Shown: positions 17,267-26,198, numbered from the stretch's first letter. The stretch: DNA of 64,000 bases from an uncultured Paracoccaceae bacterium (GCA_947499635.1 CANMPD010000005.1:1-64000); one strand, 5' to 3'. Translations and numbers: made by a program. The notes: generated by a model from the sequence alone, not told the origin.

Positions 17267-17678
17267 ATCTGGCGTCTTCTATGCGCACCATACTGAGGAA
17301 GCCGGTTTCGGGGTCAACAAACTTGCCAAGGGCCAGTCTGCCTGTTGTCTCGATTTTGCGACTAAAGGAAATCACGCGATATTTGCGCCGCATATAAATG
17401 GCGAGAATATCATCGGGCCAATCTGCTTCGGTTTCGCAAAATGGACACACGGCCAGCGGTTTTTTTGTGAGAACGAAAAACTGGCTATCTGCTTTGAGGG
17501 GAGGGGCCATAAAGCCCATGACGGTCACGCGCTGATCCGCAAGATTCAACGCGAGATCAGAGAAACTGCCATCTTTGTTGTAAAGTTCGCGCAATTTGAG
17601 CGGAGGGTTTGCCGCCAGAAGTAAATTCGGTGTGGCAAGGGCAAGTCCACCGGTAATTAAAAAACGTCGCTTGTCCAT
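17253..17678 (-). CDS. Small exported protein with CPFC motif
   Basis: A 141-residue protein with a short signal resembling a twin-arginine signal (MDKRRFLITGGLALATP). A compact domain follows, carrying CPFC near residue 75 and GFMAPPLKADSQFFVLTK just before it. The latter resembles DUF3299-type proteins found beside FtsX-type metal transporters, but I cannot name the family firmly. The CPFC pair could bind metal or act in thiol exchange. It is the first gene of the four-gene transporter operon. Confidence 0.65.
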   Translation of the reverse strand: MDKRRFLITGGLALATPNLLLAANPPLKLRELYNKDGSFSDLALNLADQRVTVMGFMAPPLKADSQFFVLTKKPLAVCPFCETEADWPDDILAIYMRRKYRVISFSRKIETTGRLALGKFVDPETGFLSMVRIEDARFEVA

Positions 17679-17751
17679 GTTATTCCGTTGTTTGATCCGT
17701 GAACCGTGGTGTCTCTAGACTGATCGTCGAGTTTCATGACAATCAAGTGAC

Positions 17752-17779
17752 AAAAAAGGAGAGCGCTTTGACGCTCTCC
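17752..17779 (-). terminator. Rho-independent terminator of the phosphatase gene
   Basis: On the minus strand an 8-bp stem (GGAGAGCG and CGCTCTCC around a 6-base loop, 17758-17779) is followed by six T. It lies 25 bases after the alkaline phosphatase stop and separates that gene from the transporter operon. Confidence 0.9.
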
Positions 17780-17803
17780 CACTTGTGATGATCGTGTGGT
17801 CAC

Positions 17804-19288
17804 TTACTCTGCTGTTACGGCGTGGTGCATAACATGGAAGATCACGTTTTGCTCAAGTGTGCCGTCAACCAGATGCGCCCATGGGCCTTTTGCGTAGATT
17901 GCAACATCTTCGCCAGAGTGTGTCTCGGAGGATTTAGGAACCAGTGCCTGTTGGGTGTAATCCAGATCCGTTGCTTCGTCTTGTGTCAAAGCAGGGCGGA
18001 CACCGGCCCAGTTCATGTCTTCGCGCAGGATAGAGCCTGCACCATTCAGGTAACCCGCAACAGTATAGGGTTGGCCGTCATCTGCCAGCTCGGGCTCGCC
18101 TGTGTTTACCACACCTGCGCCGTCAATGCCCATGCACAGGCCCAGAATGTCAGAACCACGGCCACAATAACCGTTAAAGGCGATTGCATGTTCATGGTCC
18201 GCAGTGACGATGATCAATGTGTCTGCGTCGTCGGTCATGGCGTCAGCCATTGCAACAGCGTCTGCCATGGCTTTTTGATCGCGAACAACACGGGCCAAGT
18301 TGCCGTCATGGTTGGCGTGGTCAACGCGGCCTGCCTCGACTTGCAAGAAGAAACCATTGTCGCCTGATTTGACTTTAAGGGCTTCGATGGCTGCGCCGGT
18401 CATTTCGGCCAAAGATGGCTCGTTGTCACGGTCTGCTTCGTATTTCATATGGCTGGATTCAAACAGACCCAAAAGCGGCGTGCCATCTTTTGGAGCCGCG
18501 TCAAATGTGGCCTGATCCCATGCGTAATAGGCGCCCATTTCTGTGGCTGCCGCGATCAGGTTTTCACCTTCGGCACGGCGGCCAGCTTTGCCTTCTTCGC
18601 CTTCAATGTCGGCTCCGATAAAGTTACGACGACCGCCGCCAAGTGCAACGTCAATCACGCCGGTTTCCATGGCGTCGATTAGCTGTGCTGCGATGTCTTT
18701 TTGCTCGGTGCAGCCCTCTGGCAAAGTTGCTTCAAAGTTACGGTCTACAGATTTGGAATAAGCTGCTGCAGGTGTCGCGTGCGTGAGGCGTGCGGTTGAC
18801 ACGATGCCGGTTGCTTTGCCCAAATCAGACATGATTTCGTTGAACGACGCGACGGTATTACCAGTGATGGTCGCGCACTCGCCGCGCTTGACGTTCTCGT
18901 TCACACCCAGCACGCCTGCTTTGGTTTTGACACCCGTCATCATTGCAGTACCTGTGCCTGCAGAGTCGGGTGTCTGAGCATTTACATTATATGTTTTTGC
19001 CAAAGCGAGATTTGGAAAACCTTCGTGAGGTTGGATGTATTCATCCCCAAAACCGCCGTCTTGCTGACCTGCAAAGATACGGGATGCATAGTTGGTACCA
19101 ACGCCGTTGCCGTCAGAGATCAGGATGATCACGTTTTTTGCTTTGGTGGTGTTAGGTGTCTTTGCCAGCTGCTTTGCAATCTCGGCTTGACCTGCGGCGA
19201 ACCAAGCATTCTCAGCTTGGGGGATGTCTTGTGCAACCACAGCATTCGCTGCAATGAGTGCGACAAAAGACGTTGCGATGGTTTTCAT
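17804..19288 (-). CDS. phoA: Alkaline phosphatase (PhoA family)
   Basis: A 494-residue periplasmic phosphomonoesterase with a 19-residue signal peptide (ending VVAQ). The metal-binding Asp lies in IILISDGNGVG, the nucleophilic Ser in TPDSAGTGTAM (about residue 108), then VEAGRVDHANHD, the metal site VTADHEH and the late His in ETHSGED. PhoA enzymes use two Zn and one Mg and release phosphate from organic esters. AAGGAC precedes the ATG. A perfect 18-bp Zur-like palindrome lies about 100 bases upstream, and I see no convincing PhoB box pair. Confidence 0.93.
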   Translation of the reverse strand: MKTIATSFVALIAANAVVAQDIPQAENAWFAAGQAEIAKQLAKTPNTTKAKNVIILISDGNGVGTNYASRIFAGQQDGGFGDEYIQPHEGFPNLALAKTYNVNAQTPDSAGTGTAMMTGVKTKAGVLGVNENVKRGECATITGNTVASFNEIMSDLGKATGIVSTARLTHATPAAAYSKSVDRNFEATLPEGCTEQKDIAAQLIDAMETGVIDVALGGGRRNFIGADIEGEEGKAGRRAEGENLIAAATEMGAYYAWDQATFDAAPKDGTPLLGLFESSHMKYEADRDNEPSLAEMTGAAIEALKVKSGDNGFFLQVEAGRVDHANHDGNLARVVRDQKAMADAVAMADAMTDDADTLIIVTADHEHAIAFNGYCGRGSDILGLCMGIDGAGVVNTGEPELADDGQPYTVAGYLNGAGSILREDMNWAGVRPALTQDEATDLDYTQQALVPKSSETHSGEDVAIYAKGPWAHLVDGTLEQNVIFHVMHHAVTAE

Positions 19289-19391
19289 GAAATCAGTCCT
19301 TGTTCTAAAACTTGTGCTTCTTTCGCAAAGGAAGACGACAGTTTTATAACAAAACGCAGCACCGCGAAATTTTTCTCAATGGTCTCAATAT

Positions 19392-19409
19392 GTTATGATA
19401 TATCATAAC
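19392..19409. promoter_or_regulatory. Perfect 18-bp palindrome, Zur-like operator
   Basis: GTTATGATATATCATAAC is an exact inverted repeat. Alphaproteobacterial Zur sites have the form GTTATG, six AT-rich bases, CATAAC. It lies about 104 bases upstream of the Zn-enzyme gene phoA, near a His-rich metal transporter operon. Zur binding is inferred. Confidence 0.55.
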
Positions 19410-19499
19410 TAATAATTTCAGACGTATATAATGTGGTCCTTTTCATCACTGGCGTGTAATACACAAAAATTCGTATCTATTCAGAATATGCCATCAGGT

Positions 19500-19587
19500 C
19501 TGATGTGTTCGCGGCATTGTCGACAAACAGCTGTCCATCATCAACCCGTGCCTATAACTCCACGCGGTTCAGCTCGCGCTCACTCAT
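19500..19587 (-). pseudogene. ISNCY-type transposase N-terminal fragment
   Basis: An ATG at 19585-19587 opens MSERELNRVEL, then a TAG, then ARVDDGQLFVDNAANTS. This resembles the start of ISNCY (IS1202-type) transposases, where a helix-turn-helix follows. Only about 30 codons remain, with an internal stop. Confidence 0.45.
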
Positions 19588-19958
19588 AATCACCCATCCA
19601 ATGCCCGACCTCTGCCTGTTATAGTTGCGGGCGAGAGTGGCATTCCTGAATTGCTGATGTCTTAGCTTTGTTGCTACAACTACTAATATTGGTAATCAAT
19701 GTTATGTAATATAAATATATTTCTGGGTGTTTGACGTCAGCGCCTATGAGAACAATCAGGGCAATGCGCTCAGAGAGGGTTTGTTGTTCATTATAACGAC
19801 CAAGGAGTGGATGATGAGAAAGCACAACTGCTCGCCCACACGTTTCGTCACCGACAAGTTTTGATCCTGCTGCGCTACCAAACGAAAAATTGTTCCAAGG
19901 GTTAGGCATCAGTCTCAACAGGGTCTGAAAATAGAGCGTGTTGGGTCCATAATCGCCT

Positions 19959-20301
19959 TTAAATCTTAGAAAGGATCTCACTTACCTGCAAATCGAGTGC
20001 TTTAGAAATATATTTAACCAATTCCGAGGTGTGTCTGGTCATTTGCTGTAATCACCATTAGCCGAAAGACGATTTTTCGACGAAACTTTCGAATAACCAA
20101 ACCCGCATTTTGGACTGTGTTGGCCGACAGAGGATCGATTATCCCCACACCTGCCCCAGCCGCCACCATTGCAGCCAGAGGCGCGAAGAGAAAAGTCTCA
20201 ATGTCAGGCTCGAAAGAGCGTTTGAATTGTGAAAAAGCATCGCGCAACTGGGCACTCGTTTGGTGATCTGGCTTCAACGAGATTATTCTCTCCCCAATCA
20301 A
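19959..20301 (-). pseudogene. LysR regulator C-terminal remnant
   Basis: The minus strand encodes the last third of a LysR effector domain (LFAPLAAMVAAGAGVGIIDPL, then a core ending in FRRKIVFRLMVI). A frameshift near 20015 shifts it to the natural end (ELVKYISKALDLQ). The DNA-binding half is missing. It is decayed and non-functional. Confidence 0.65.
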
Positions 20302-20334
20302 GTCTGTAGGATATCCAAAGGGGGGGGTTGGACA

Positions 20335-20604
20335 TCAACTGGGGATTACTGCATGAACGGTGTAACCCGTAAAGAGGTTATTGATATCTACCGCGACAAC
20401 GACATCCCGGTTTTTGAACGCAACTATTCCTTGTATGAAACCTACAGTGCGGATGAGGCTTTCCTGACAGGCACCTTTGGGGCGCAAACACCTGTTTCAG
20501 AAATTGATGGTAAACAGATCGGCACGGGAGAGCGTACCGTCATGGATCGCATTCGTGTTCTCTACAAAGAACTGATCACTGCGGAAACAGGAGCCATATT
20601 ATAA
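20335..20604 (+). pseudogene. Class IV aminotransferase (IlvE-like), C-terminal remnant
   Basis: From about 20335 the plus strand reads TSTGDYCMNGVTRKEVIDIY, then RNYSLYETYSADEAFLTGTF, then GERTVMDRIRVLYKELI. These are the last 80 residues of branched-chain or D-amino-acid aminotransferases (PLP fold class IV). The N-terminal 200 residues with the PLP lysine are absent. A run of G bases lies at the truncation point. Confidence 0.7.
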
Positions 20605-20638
20605 AAGCAACCAATGATCATAGCGGACCCTTCACGTT

Positions 20639-21616
20639 TTAATGCTGCCCCAAACGCACCTTTTGACACATCGGGGTTACGCCGAAATTTATCCGGTACA
20701 CGCGGGAGAAATGGCCGGGGCTTTGAAAACCACAGGCCATTGCCACTTCGACTATCGACATCTCAGTCTGCAATAACAAATGGCGGGCGCGGTCCAGTCG
20801 CATTTCTAGGAAATATTTCTTTGGGGATGTATTCAGATATTTGCCGAATAGTCTTTCGAGTTGACGTGTGGAAATGCCGATCTCGTTCGCTATGAGCGTA
20901 GGTGAAATTGGATCTTCGAGACTGTCGCGCATCAATTCGATGGCGCGGGTCAAATGTTTGTTCCGCATGCCATTACGCGATTGTAGTGATACCTTCTGCT
21001 CAGATGTTGCATCGCGCACTGAATTATAGACCATCTGATCTGCCACGGCGACGGCAAGGTCATAACCGTGGTCACGTTCAATTAGGTGCAGCATGAGATC
21101 AGCAGTGGCGGTGCCGCCTGAGGCTGTCGTATATTTTTCATCGCCGACAAACACGTTGCGAACAAGATTCACTTCAGGAAAATTTTCTTGAAAACTGTCG
21201 TGATACTCCCAATGGACTGCGGCTTTTTTTCCGTTCAAAAACCCGGCCAATACAAGGATGTAGGCGCCTGAACACAAGGCGCCGATTTTCGTTTGGCTGG
21301 TGCGATCAATCCGACGCAAGGAATTCAGCAAAACCGTATGGTCCATACGCTGCATGTTAATTCCTGATAGCACAAACAGGTAATCACATTTGGGGATGTC
21401 CTGAAATCTGTGATGGGTCAGCGTGACTGATGTATTCGAGCTTGTGGCAGTTTCGCCGTCCAGTGATGCAAACGACCATGTATAAAGTTCCCGGCCACTG
21501 ATTAGGTTCGCTATCCTTAGTGGATCAACCGCACATGAGAATGCCATGTGGGAAAACTCCTCGACCAATGCGAAAACGAAATGCTGAGGTTTATCGGCTG
21601 CTTTGAGGTCGGGCAT
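20639..21616 (-). CDS. GlxA-type AraC-family regulator (DJ-1/PfpI plus HTH)
   Basis: A 325-residue regulator. A DJ-1/PfpI-like domain (about 10-190) has the elbow sequence GALCSGAYILVLAGFL, and a C-terminal AraC double helix-turn-helix (about 225-320) reads ISTRQLERLF and FQSPGHFSRVYR. Close families include CdhR and GbdR, which sense carnitine and glycine betaine, so a quaternary-amine effector is plausible given the window. The ATG at 21614-21616 has GGAG at good spacing. It diverges from the GntR gene across about 100 bases. Confidence 0.88.
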   Translation of the reverse strand: MPDLKAADKPQHFVFALVEEFSHMAFSCAVDPLRIANLISGRELYTWSFASLDGETATSSNTSVTLTHHRFQDIPKCDYLFVLSGINMQRMDHTVLLNSLRRIDRTSQTKIGALCSGAYILVLAGFLNGKKAAVHWEYHDSFQENFPEVNLVRNVFVGDEKYTTASGGTATADLMLHLIERDHGYDLAVAVADQMVYNSVRDATSEQKVSLQSRNGMRNKHLTRAIELMRDSLEDPISPTLIANEIGISTRQLERLFGKYLNTSPKKYFLEMRLDRARHLLLQTEMSIVEVAMACGFQSPGHFSRVYRINFGVTPMCQKVRLGQH

Positions 21617-21654
21617 TGGTGTCTCCAGTGGGAGAAAGCAAATCATAAATTTTA

Positions 21655-21666
21655 ATTGTAGACAAT
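21655..21666. promoter_or_regulatory. Palindromic operator between the GlxA-type and GntR genes
   Basis: ATTGTAGACAAT has perfect 5-bp arms around AG and matches the short palindromes bound by FadR/FCD-type GntR proteins. It lies about 48 bases upstream of the GntR start and about 40 bases upstream of the GlxA-type start, so it could control both directions. Confidence 0.55.
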
Positions 21667-21714
21667 ATGTATTTTTAGTGGTGAGAATAGACTGAACCGA
21701 AGCTGGAGGCAGAC

Positions 21715-22437
21715 GTGACAGATCAACCAAAAACCAAAAAGACCCGCTGTCTTGTCGATCTGCGCAATCGGATTCTGACTCAAGAACTGGCGCCGGGTAT
21801 GTATCTGGACGAGGCGGAATTGGCCGAAACCTATGATATTTCACGCCCTCCCCTGCGTGAGGTTCTGAACCAGCTTGCAGGCGAAGAATACGTTATTCTG
21901 CATAAAAACCGCGGTGCGCAAGTATCGCCGATGACTCACAAAACACTCCGCAATTTCTTTGTGGCGGCCCCGATGATTTACTCGGCTGTTACGCGGCTTG
22001 CCGCGATGAATGCAACCACTGCACAAATCATGCGCTTGGAAGATACACAGCTGCTGTTTCGCGCATCCATTCGCGGCAGCGATGCTGCAGAACGCGCGCT
22101 GCTCAATCTGCGGTTTCATACGATTATCGGTGAAATGGCAGACAATGAATATCTTGCGCCCAGCCTGCGCCGTCTTCTGATCGACCACACCCGGATCGGG
22201 ATGACATTTTACAACCCGCGCAACCCTTCGTTGGCCTCCCAGCGCGAAGAAGCGGCCGAGCAACACGATGAATTCATTGCACTGATCAAGGCGGGTGATG
22301 CAGATGCCGCAGCCACCCTTGCGATCGCTCATTGGGAATTATCGCGCGCAGAAATCGAAAGCTTCGTCACACCGCAAGGTATGGAAGTACCGCTGGGTGA
22401 AGTTCCACATATTCTTAACACGAAAGGCGCCTCATGA
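21715..22437 (+). CDS. GntR-family regulator (FCD domain)
   Basis: A 240-residue protein with an N-terminal winged helix (about 8-75; LAPGMYLDEAELAETYDISR, then PLREVLNQL) and an FCD ligand domain. His in LRFHTIIGEM and later His residues are candidate metal ligands. Its start is GTG at 21715-21717 with GGAGG upstream. It shares an ATGA overlap with the next gene, so it is the first gene of the lyase-dehydrogenase-oxidase operon and probably its repressor. Confidence 0.9.
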   Translation: MTDQPKTKKTRCLVDLRNRILTQELAPGMYLDEAELAETYDISRPPLREVLNQLAGEEYVILHKNRGAQVSPMTHKTLRNFFVAAPMIYSAVTRLAAMNATTAQIMRLEDTQLLFRASIRGSDAAERALLNLRFHTIIGEMADNEYLAPSLRRLLIDHTRIGMTFYNPRNPSLASQREEAAEQHDEFIALIKAGDADAAATLAIAHWELSRAEIESFVTPQGMEVPLGEVPHILNTKGAS

Positions 22438-23345
22438 AATTTGACGGCATTTATACCCCCGTTATCACGCCCCACGGCTCGGACGGCAGCATTGACCGCG
22501 ATGCAATGGTGGCGCAGATCGAGCACCTGATCGCATCGGGTGTTCACGGGCTGATCAATGGCGGCTCTACTGGCGAATATTACGCCCAGTCTATGGAAGA
22601 ACGCAAAGAAATGGCGAGCTTCTCCAAAGAGGTCATTGATGGTCGTGTTCCGCTAATTGTTGGCACAGTCTCTGTGCGACTGGACGATTCATTGGAAATG
22701 GCGGAACACGCCGCCAAGATCGGCGCGGATGCGTTGCTGGTTGGATCACCACCCTATTCAGTCCCGACCGAGCATGAAAACGCGCTGAATGCGCTGGCAA
22801 TTGACCGTGCGGCAGATTTGCCAATCATGCTCTACAACTATCCTGGCCGGATGGGCATCAACATGGGCGAGGAATTCTTGGACCGTGTCGGGCGCAGCCG
22901 GAATTTCACCGCGATCAAGGAAAGCTCGGGCGATATCAACCGCGTGCATTTGCTTGCGCGCGACTACCCTCACATTCAGATGTCTTGCGGCATGGATGAC
23001 CAAGCTCTGGAATTCTTTGCATGGGGCGCAAAATCATGGGTTTGTGCGGGATCAAACTTTTTGCCGACAGAACATATCGCACTCTGGCGTGCCTGCACGG
23101 TTGAGGGTGACTACGACAAAGCTCGCCGCATCATGTCTGCCATGATGCCGTTGATGCGCGTGTTGGAACAGGGTGGCAAGTTCATTCAGGCGGTCAAACA
23201 CGGCTGCGAAATGGCAGGCCATTACGCCGGTCCACCGCGCCCGCCTCTGCGCGGACTAAACAAAGATGACAAAAGACAACTAGAACAGGTCGTCCGTGTG
23301 CTCAAACGCACCGTCGCCGAAATCGAAGTGGAGCCACGCAAATGA
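22434..23345 (+). CDS. Dihydrodipicolinate synthase-family lyase/dehydratase
   Basis: A 303-residue class I aldolase-fold enzyme. It has the GGSTGEYYA motif (about residue 45), the proton-relay Tyr in LYNYPGR (about 138) and the Schiff-base Lys in AIKESSGD (about 166). The family includes pyrroline-4-hydroxy-2-carboxylate deaminase, 5-dehydro-4-deoxyglucarate dehydratase and pyruvate aldolases. A partner aldehyde dehydrogenase and a DadA-like oxidase favour a hydroxyproline-type route ending in a semialdehyde, but no proline epimerase gene is nearby. Overlaps of 4 bases on both sides bind it into the operon. Confidence 0.88.
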   Translation: MKFDGIYTPVITPHGSDGSIDRDAMVAQIEHLIASGVHGLINGGSTGEYYAQSMEERKEMASFSKEVIDGRVPLIVGTVSVRLDDSLEMAEHAAKIGADALLVGSPPYSVPTEHENALNALAIDRAADLPIMLYNYPGRMGINMGEEFLDRVGRSRNFTAIKESSGDINRVHLLARDYPHIQMSCGMDDQALEFFAWGAKSWVCAGSNFLPTEHIALWRACTVEGDYDKARRIMSAMMPLMRVLEQGGKFIQAVKHGCEMAGHYAGPPRPPLRGLNKDDKRQLEQVVRVLKRTVAEIEVEPRK

Positions 23346-24841
23346 GTGATTTGTTAACAACCGAAGAATACAAAGCCGTTGCCGCTGGCCTTACCTTCCC
23401 GTCTCAGGCGTTCATTGATGGCGGGTTTCGCGCTGCGATCTCTGGTGAAACCTTTGAGACAACAAACCCTGCGACGGGTGATGTGCTTGCCAAAGTAGCG
23501 GCCTGTGCCAGTGCGGATGTCGATCTTGCCGTTGAAAAAGCGCGTGAAGCTTTTGATGATGGTCGTTGGTCAAAAATGCACCCTTCCGAGCGGAAAGAGG
23601 TGCTGATCAAATTCACCAAACTGATCAAACGCAACGCTAAAGAATTGGCCGTGATGGAAAGCCTCGATAGTGGCAAAACCATCTATGATTGTGAAACGGT
23701 CGATGTACCCGAAACGATCCATTGTCTGGCGTGGCACGCGGAATTGATCGACAAGATTTACGACCAGATGGCGCCTGCCTCTGACGATCACATTGCCATG
23801 GTGGTGCGTGAACCTGTGGGCGTTGTCGGGCTGGTGCTGCCGTGGAATTTCCCGCTGCTGATGCTTGCATGGAAGATTGGACCTGCCTTGGCAGCTGGCT
23901 GTTCCGTAATCGTAAAACCTGCAGAAGAAACATCACTCACCGCGTTACGTCTGGCCGAACTCGCGATGGAGGCCGGCGTGCCTGCAGGCGTATTCAACGT
24001 CTTGACAGGCGGCGGCGCCGAGGTAGGCGAGCCTTTGGGGCGCCACATGGATGTGGACATGATTTCCTTTACAGGCTCGACCGCAACAGGGCGTCGGTTC
24101 CTCAGTTATGCAGCTGAATCCAACCTCAAAGAAGTCACCTTGGAAATGGGCGGCAAGAACCCCGCCGTTGTGCTGAATGATGCCGAAAACCTCGATCTCG
24201 TGGCGGCTCATATCGTCAATGGCGCGTTCTGGAACATGGGAGAGAACTGCTCGGCTGCGTCGCGGTTAATTGTTCAAAAGGGCATCAAGGACGAACTGAT
24301 CCAGCGCATCATCGCCCATGCCCGCGAATGGCCAATGGGGGATCCATTGAACCCCGAGAACCGTGTCGGCGCATTGGTCTCCAAAGCGCATTTTGACAAG
24401 GTGTGCTCTTATCTGGACAAGGATCCTGTTGTTTTGATGGGCGGCACGGCGAAAGACGGATTTGTGGAACCAACAATTTTGGATATCGCGAATTTGGATG
24501 CGCCACAGGTGCGCGAGGAAATCTTCGGGCCTGTTCTGTCGGTGCTCACCGTTGCCACATTCGATGAAGCCGTCGCACTGGCCAATGACACAGAATACGG
24601 TCTCGCGGCCTCGATCTTCTCGGCCAACGTCAAACGGGCCATGCGTGGTGCGCGCTCCATTCGCGCAGGTACAGTCACGGTGAACAGCTTTGGCGAAGGC
24701 GATATCGCGACACCGTTTGGCGGCTACAAACAGTCTGGCTTTGGTGGGCGTGACAACAGCATTCACGCGCATGATCAATACACCCAGTTGAAGACAATCT
24801 GGGTTGATCTCAGCGACGATGACGACGAGGCAGTCGATTGA
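23342..24841 (+). CDS. Aldehyde dehydrogenase
   Basis: A 499-residue NAD(P)-linked aldehyde dehydrogenase. It has LPWNFPLLM, KPAEETSLTAL, FTGSTATG, the catalytic Glu in TLEMGGKNP (about 265), the catalytic Cys in NMGENCSAASR (about 300) and EIFGPVLSV. It resembles the betaine aldehyde and gamma-glutamyl-aminobutyraldehyde dehydrogenase group. The substrate may be the semialdehyde made by the overlapping DHDPS-family gene. It overlaps genes on both sides by 4 bases. Confidence 0.92.
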   Translation: MSDLLTTEEYKAVAAGLTFPSQAFIDGGFRAAISGETFETTNPATGDVLAKVAACASADVDLAVEKAREAFDDGRWSKMHPSERKEVLIKFTKLIKRNAKELAVMESLDSGKTIYDCETVDVPETIHCLAWHAELIDKIYDQMAPASDDHIAMVVREPVGVVGLVLPWNFPLLMLAWKIGPALAAGCSVIVKPAEETSLTALRLAELAMEAGVPAGVFNVLTGGGAEVGEPLGRHMDVDMISFTGSTATGRRFLSYAAESNLKEVTLEMGGKNPAVVLNDAENLDLVAAHIVNGAFWNMGENCSAASRLIVQKGIKDELIQRIIAHAREWPMGDPLNPENRVGALVSKAHFDKVCSYLDKDPVVLMGGTAKDGFVEPTILDIANLDAPQVREEIFGPVLSVLTVATFDEAVALANDTEYGLAASIFSANVKRAMRGARSIRAGTVTVNSFGEGDIATPFGGYKQSGFGGRDNSIHAHDQYTQLKTIWVDLSDDDDEAVD

Positions 24842-26178
24842 TCAGGACGCCCGTTCGCAAGCTGGTCCCACTCGCGGGGCCAGCCGCGTGGAATTCTATT
24901 CTTGGACCACATCCCGCAGCAGAGCCGCTGACAAACGCAGCCACGACAGATATAGTCATTGTCGGCGCGGGGTTCGCGGGGTTGTCCGCGGCGCGGCGCG
25001 TCAAGCAATTGCAACCAAATGCATCCGTCATTGTTGTGGATGCAACGCGGGTGGCCGAAGGATCGGCCGGTCGCAACTCGGGCTTCATGATTGATTTACC
25101 TCATGATCTGGCCTCTGATGACTATGCAGGGACTGGCGATGATCGCGCATTGATTGAGCTAAACCGCAGTGCCATCGCATTCGGAGGTCAAGCCGTCGAA
25201 GACTATGGCATTGATCCGAATTTCTTTGACCCTGCTGGCAAAGTAAATGGCGCAGCAAGCCCGACAACCCAGTCGCATAACGAAAGCTACGCCAAGCATC
25301 TTTCCTCATTGGGGGAGGCCAGCGAAACGCTGGACCGCCAGCAAATGCAAGAACTTACCGGATCCGCCCATTACCTTTCGGGCCTCTACACTCCCGGCAC
25401 GGTGATGTTGCAGCCCGCGGGCTATATTCAGGGGCTGGCCAAAGGGCTGCGCGCGCAGGGCGTGAGGATCTATGAAAATTCTCCCGTCACGGCCTTGGAG
25501 CGCCAAGGCAGCGCTTGGCAGGTCACAACCCCGCAGGGCTCTATTAGCGCGGGCCAGGTCATTCTTACGGTGAATGGCCATTTGGAAAGCTTCGGATTTG
25601 AGCGCGGGCGACTGATGCAGCTGTTTCTCTATGCGGTTATGACGCCAAGGCTGGATACCGATGCGCTCAAGCGTTTGGGCGGGCAATCACGCTGGGGGAT
25701 CACGCCCTCTGATCCGATGGGAACAACCGTGCGGCGCATCGATGACCGCCAAGGCGGCCACCGTATTATCACCCGTACTTGTGCGACGCTCATCCCCAGT
25801 CGCGTTGTGACGCAGGCAAATGTCGTCCGTGCTGCGCGGGTGATGCAAGGTAAATTCGACCAGCGGTTCCCGCAGCTTGCAGGGCTGAAGATGGAGCACG
25901 CTTGGGCTGGGCATTTATGCCTGAGCCTCAACGGCGTTTCTGTCATGCGAAAGCTTGACGATGGGCTGTTTTCGGGTTGCGTCCAGAATGGGTTGGGCAC
26001 AACACGCGGTACGTTGACAGGCATCGGTGCCGCAGAACTGGCCTGTGGTGAAACCAGTGCGATCACGCGCTATTTCCAAGCCGAAGAACAACCCAAAAAA
26101 CTGCCGCCCCGACCATTCCAGCAAATTGGTGCAAATGCACTACTGCGATATCGCGAATGGCGCGCTAAATCAGAATAG
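24838..26178 (+). CDS. FAD-dependent amine/amino acid oxidoreductase (DadA-like)
   Basis: A 446-residue flavoprotein of the DAO superfamily. After about 35 residues it has the dinucleotide motif DIVIVGAGFAGLSAARR, the segment GSAGRNSGFM typical of PuuB-like oxidases, and a C-terminal FAD loop (NGLGTTRGTLTGIGAAELA). Such enzymes oxidise N-methyl or polyamine C-N bonds or D-amino acids. The start is TTG overlapping the previous stop. The chain begins with a Pro-rich extension before the Rossmann fold. The substrate is unknown; it may act on a cyclic or N-methylated amino acid. Confidence 0.85.
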   Translation: MIRTPVRKLVPLAGPAAWNSILGPHPAAEPLTNAATTDIVIVGAGFAGLSAARRVKQLQPNASVIVVDATRVAEGSAGRNSGFMIDLPHDLASDDYAGTGDDRALIELNRSAIAFGGQAVEDYGIDPNFFDPAGKVNGAASPTTQSHNESYAKHLSSLGEASETLDRQQMQELTGSAHYLSGLYTPGTVMLQPAGYIQGLAKGLRAQGVRIYENSPVTALERQGSAWQVTTPQGSISAGQVILTVNGHLESFGFERGRLMQLFLYAVMTPRLDTDALKRLGGQSRWGITPSDPMGTTVRRIDDRQGGHRIITRTCATLIPSRVVTQANVVRAARVMQGKFDQRFPQLAGLKMEHAWAGHLCLSLNGVSVMRKLDDGLFSGCVQNGLGTTRGTLTGIGAAELACGETSAITRYFQAEEQPKKLPPRPFQQIGANALLRYREWRAKSE

Positions 26179-26198
26179 CCAGACCCTAATGGGTCTGG
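26179..26198. terminator. Hairpin between convergent genes
   Basis: CCAGACCC and GGGTCTGG around TAAT form an 8-bp stem. It starts just after the oxidase stop and includes the last codons of the convergent methyltransferase gene. There is no T-run on either side, so termination strength is uncertain. Confidence 0.5.

Larger units (their letters stand above)
19289..19958. other. Promoter region of phoA followed by decayed DNA
   Basis: The first 120 bases hold the phoA promoter region and the palindrome at 19392-19409. A transposase remnant follows (19500-19587). A 120-codon minus frame (19619-19981) is open, but I do not recognise it, and it overlaps the end of a LysR remnant. No intact gene was found. 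Confidence 0.45.

Noticed and set aside
19289-19440. PhoB box pair upstream of alkaline phosphatase
   Set aside because: Only one weak half-site (CTGTCGT) was found without a second at 11-base spacing.
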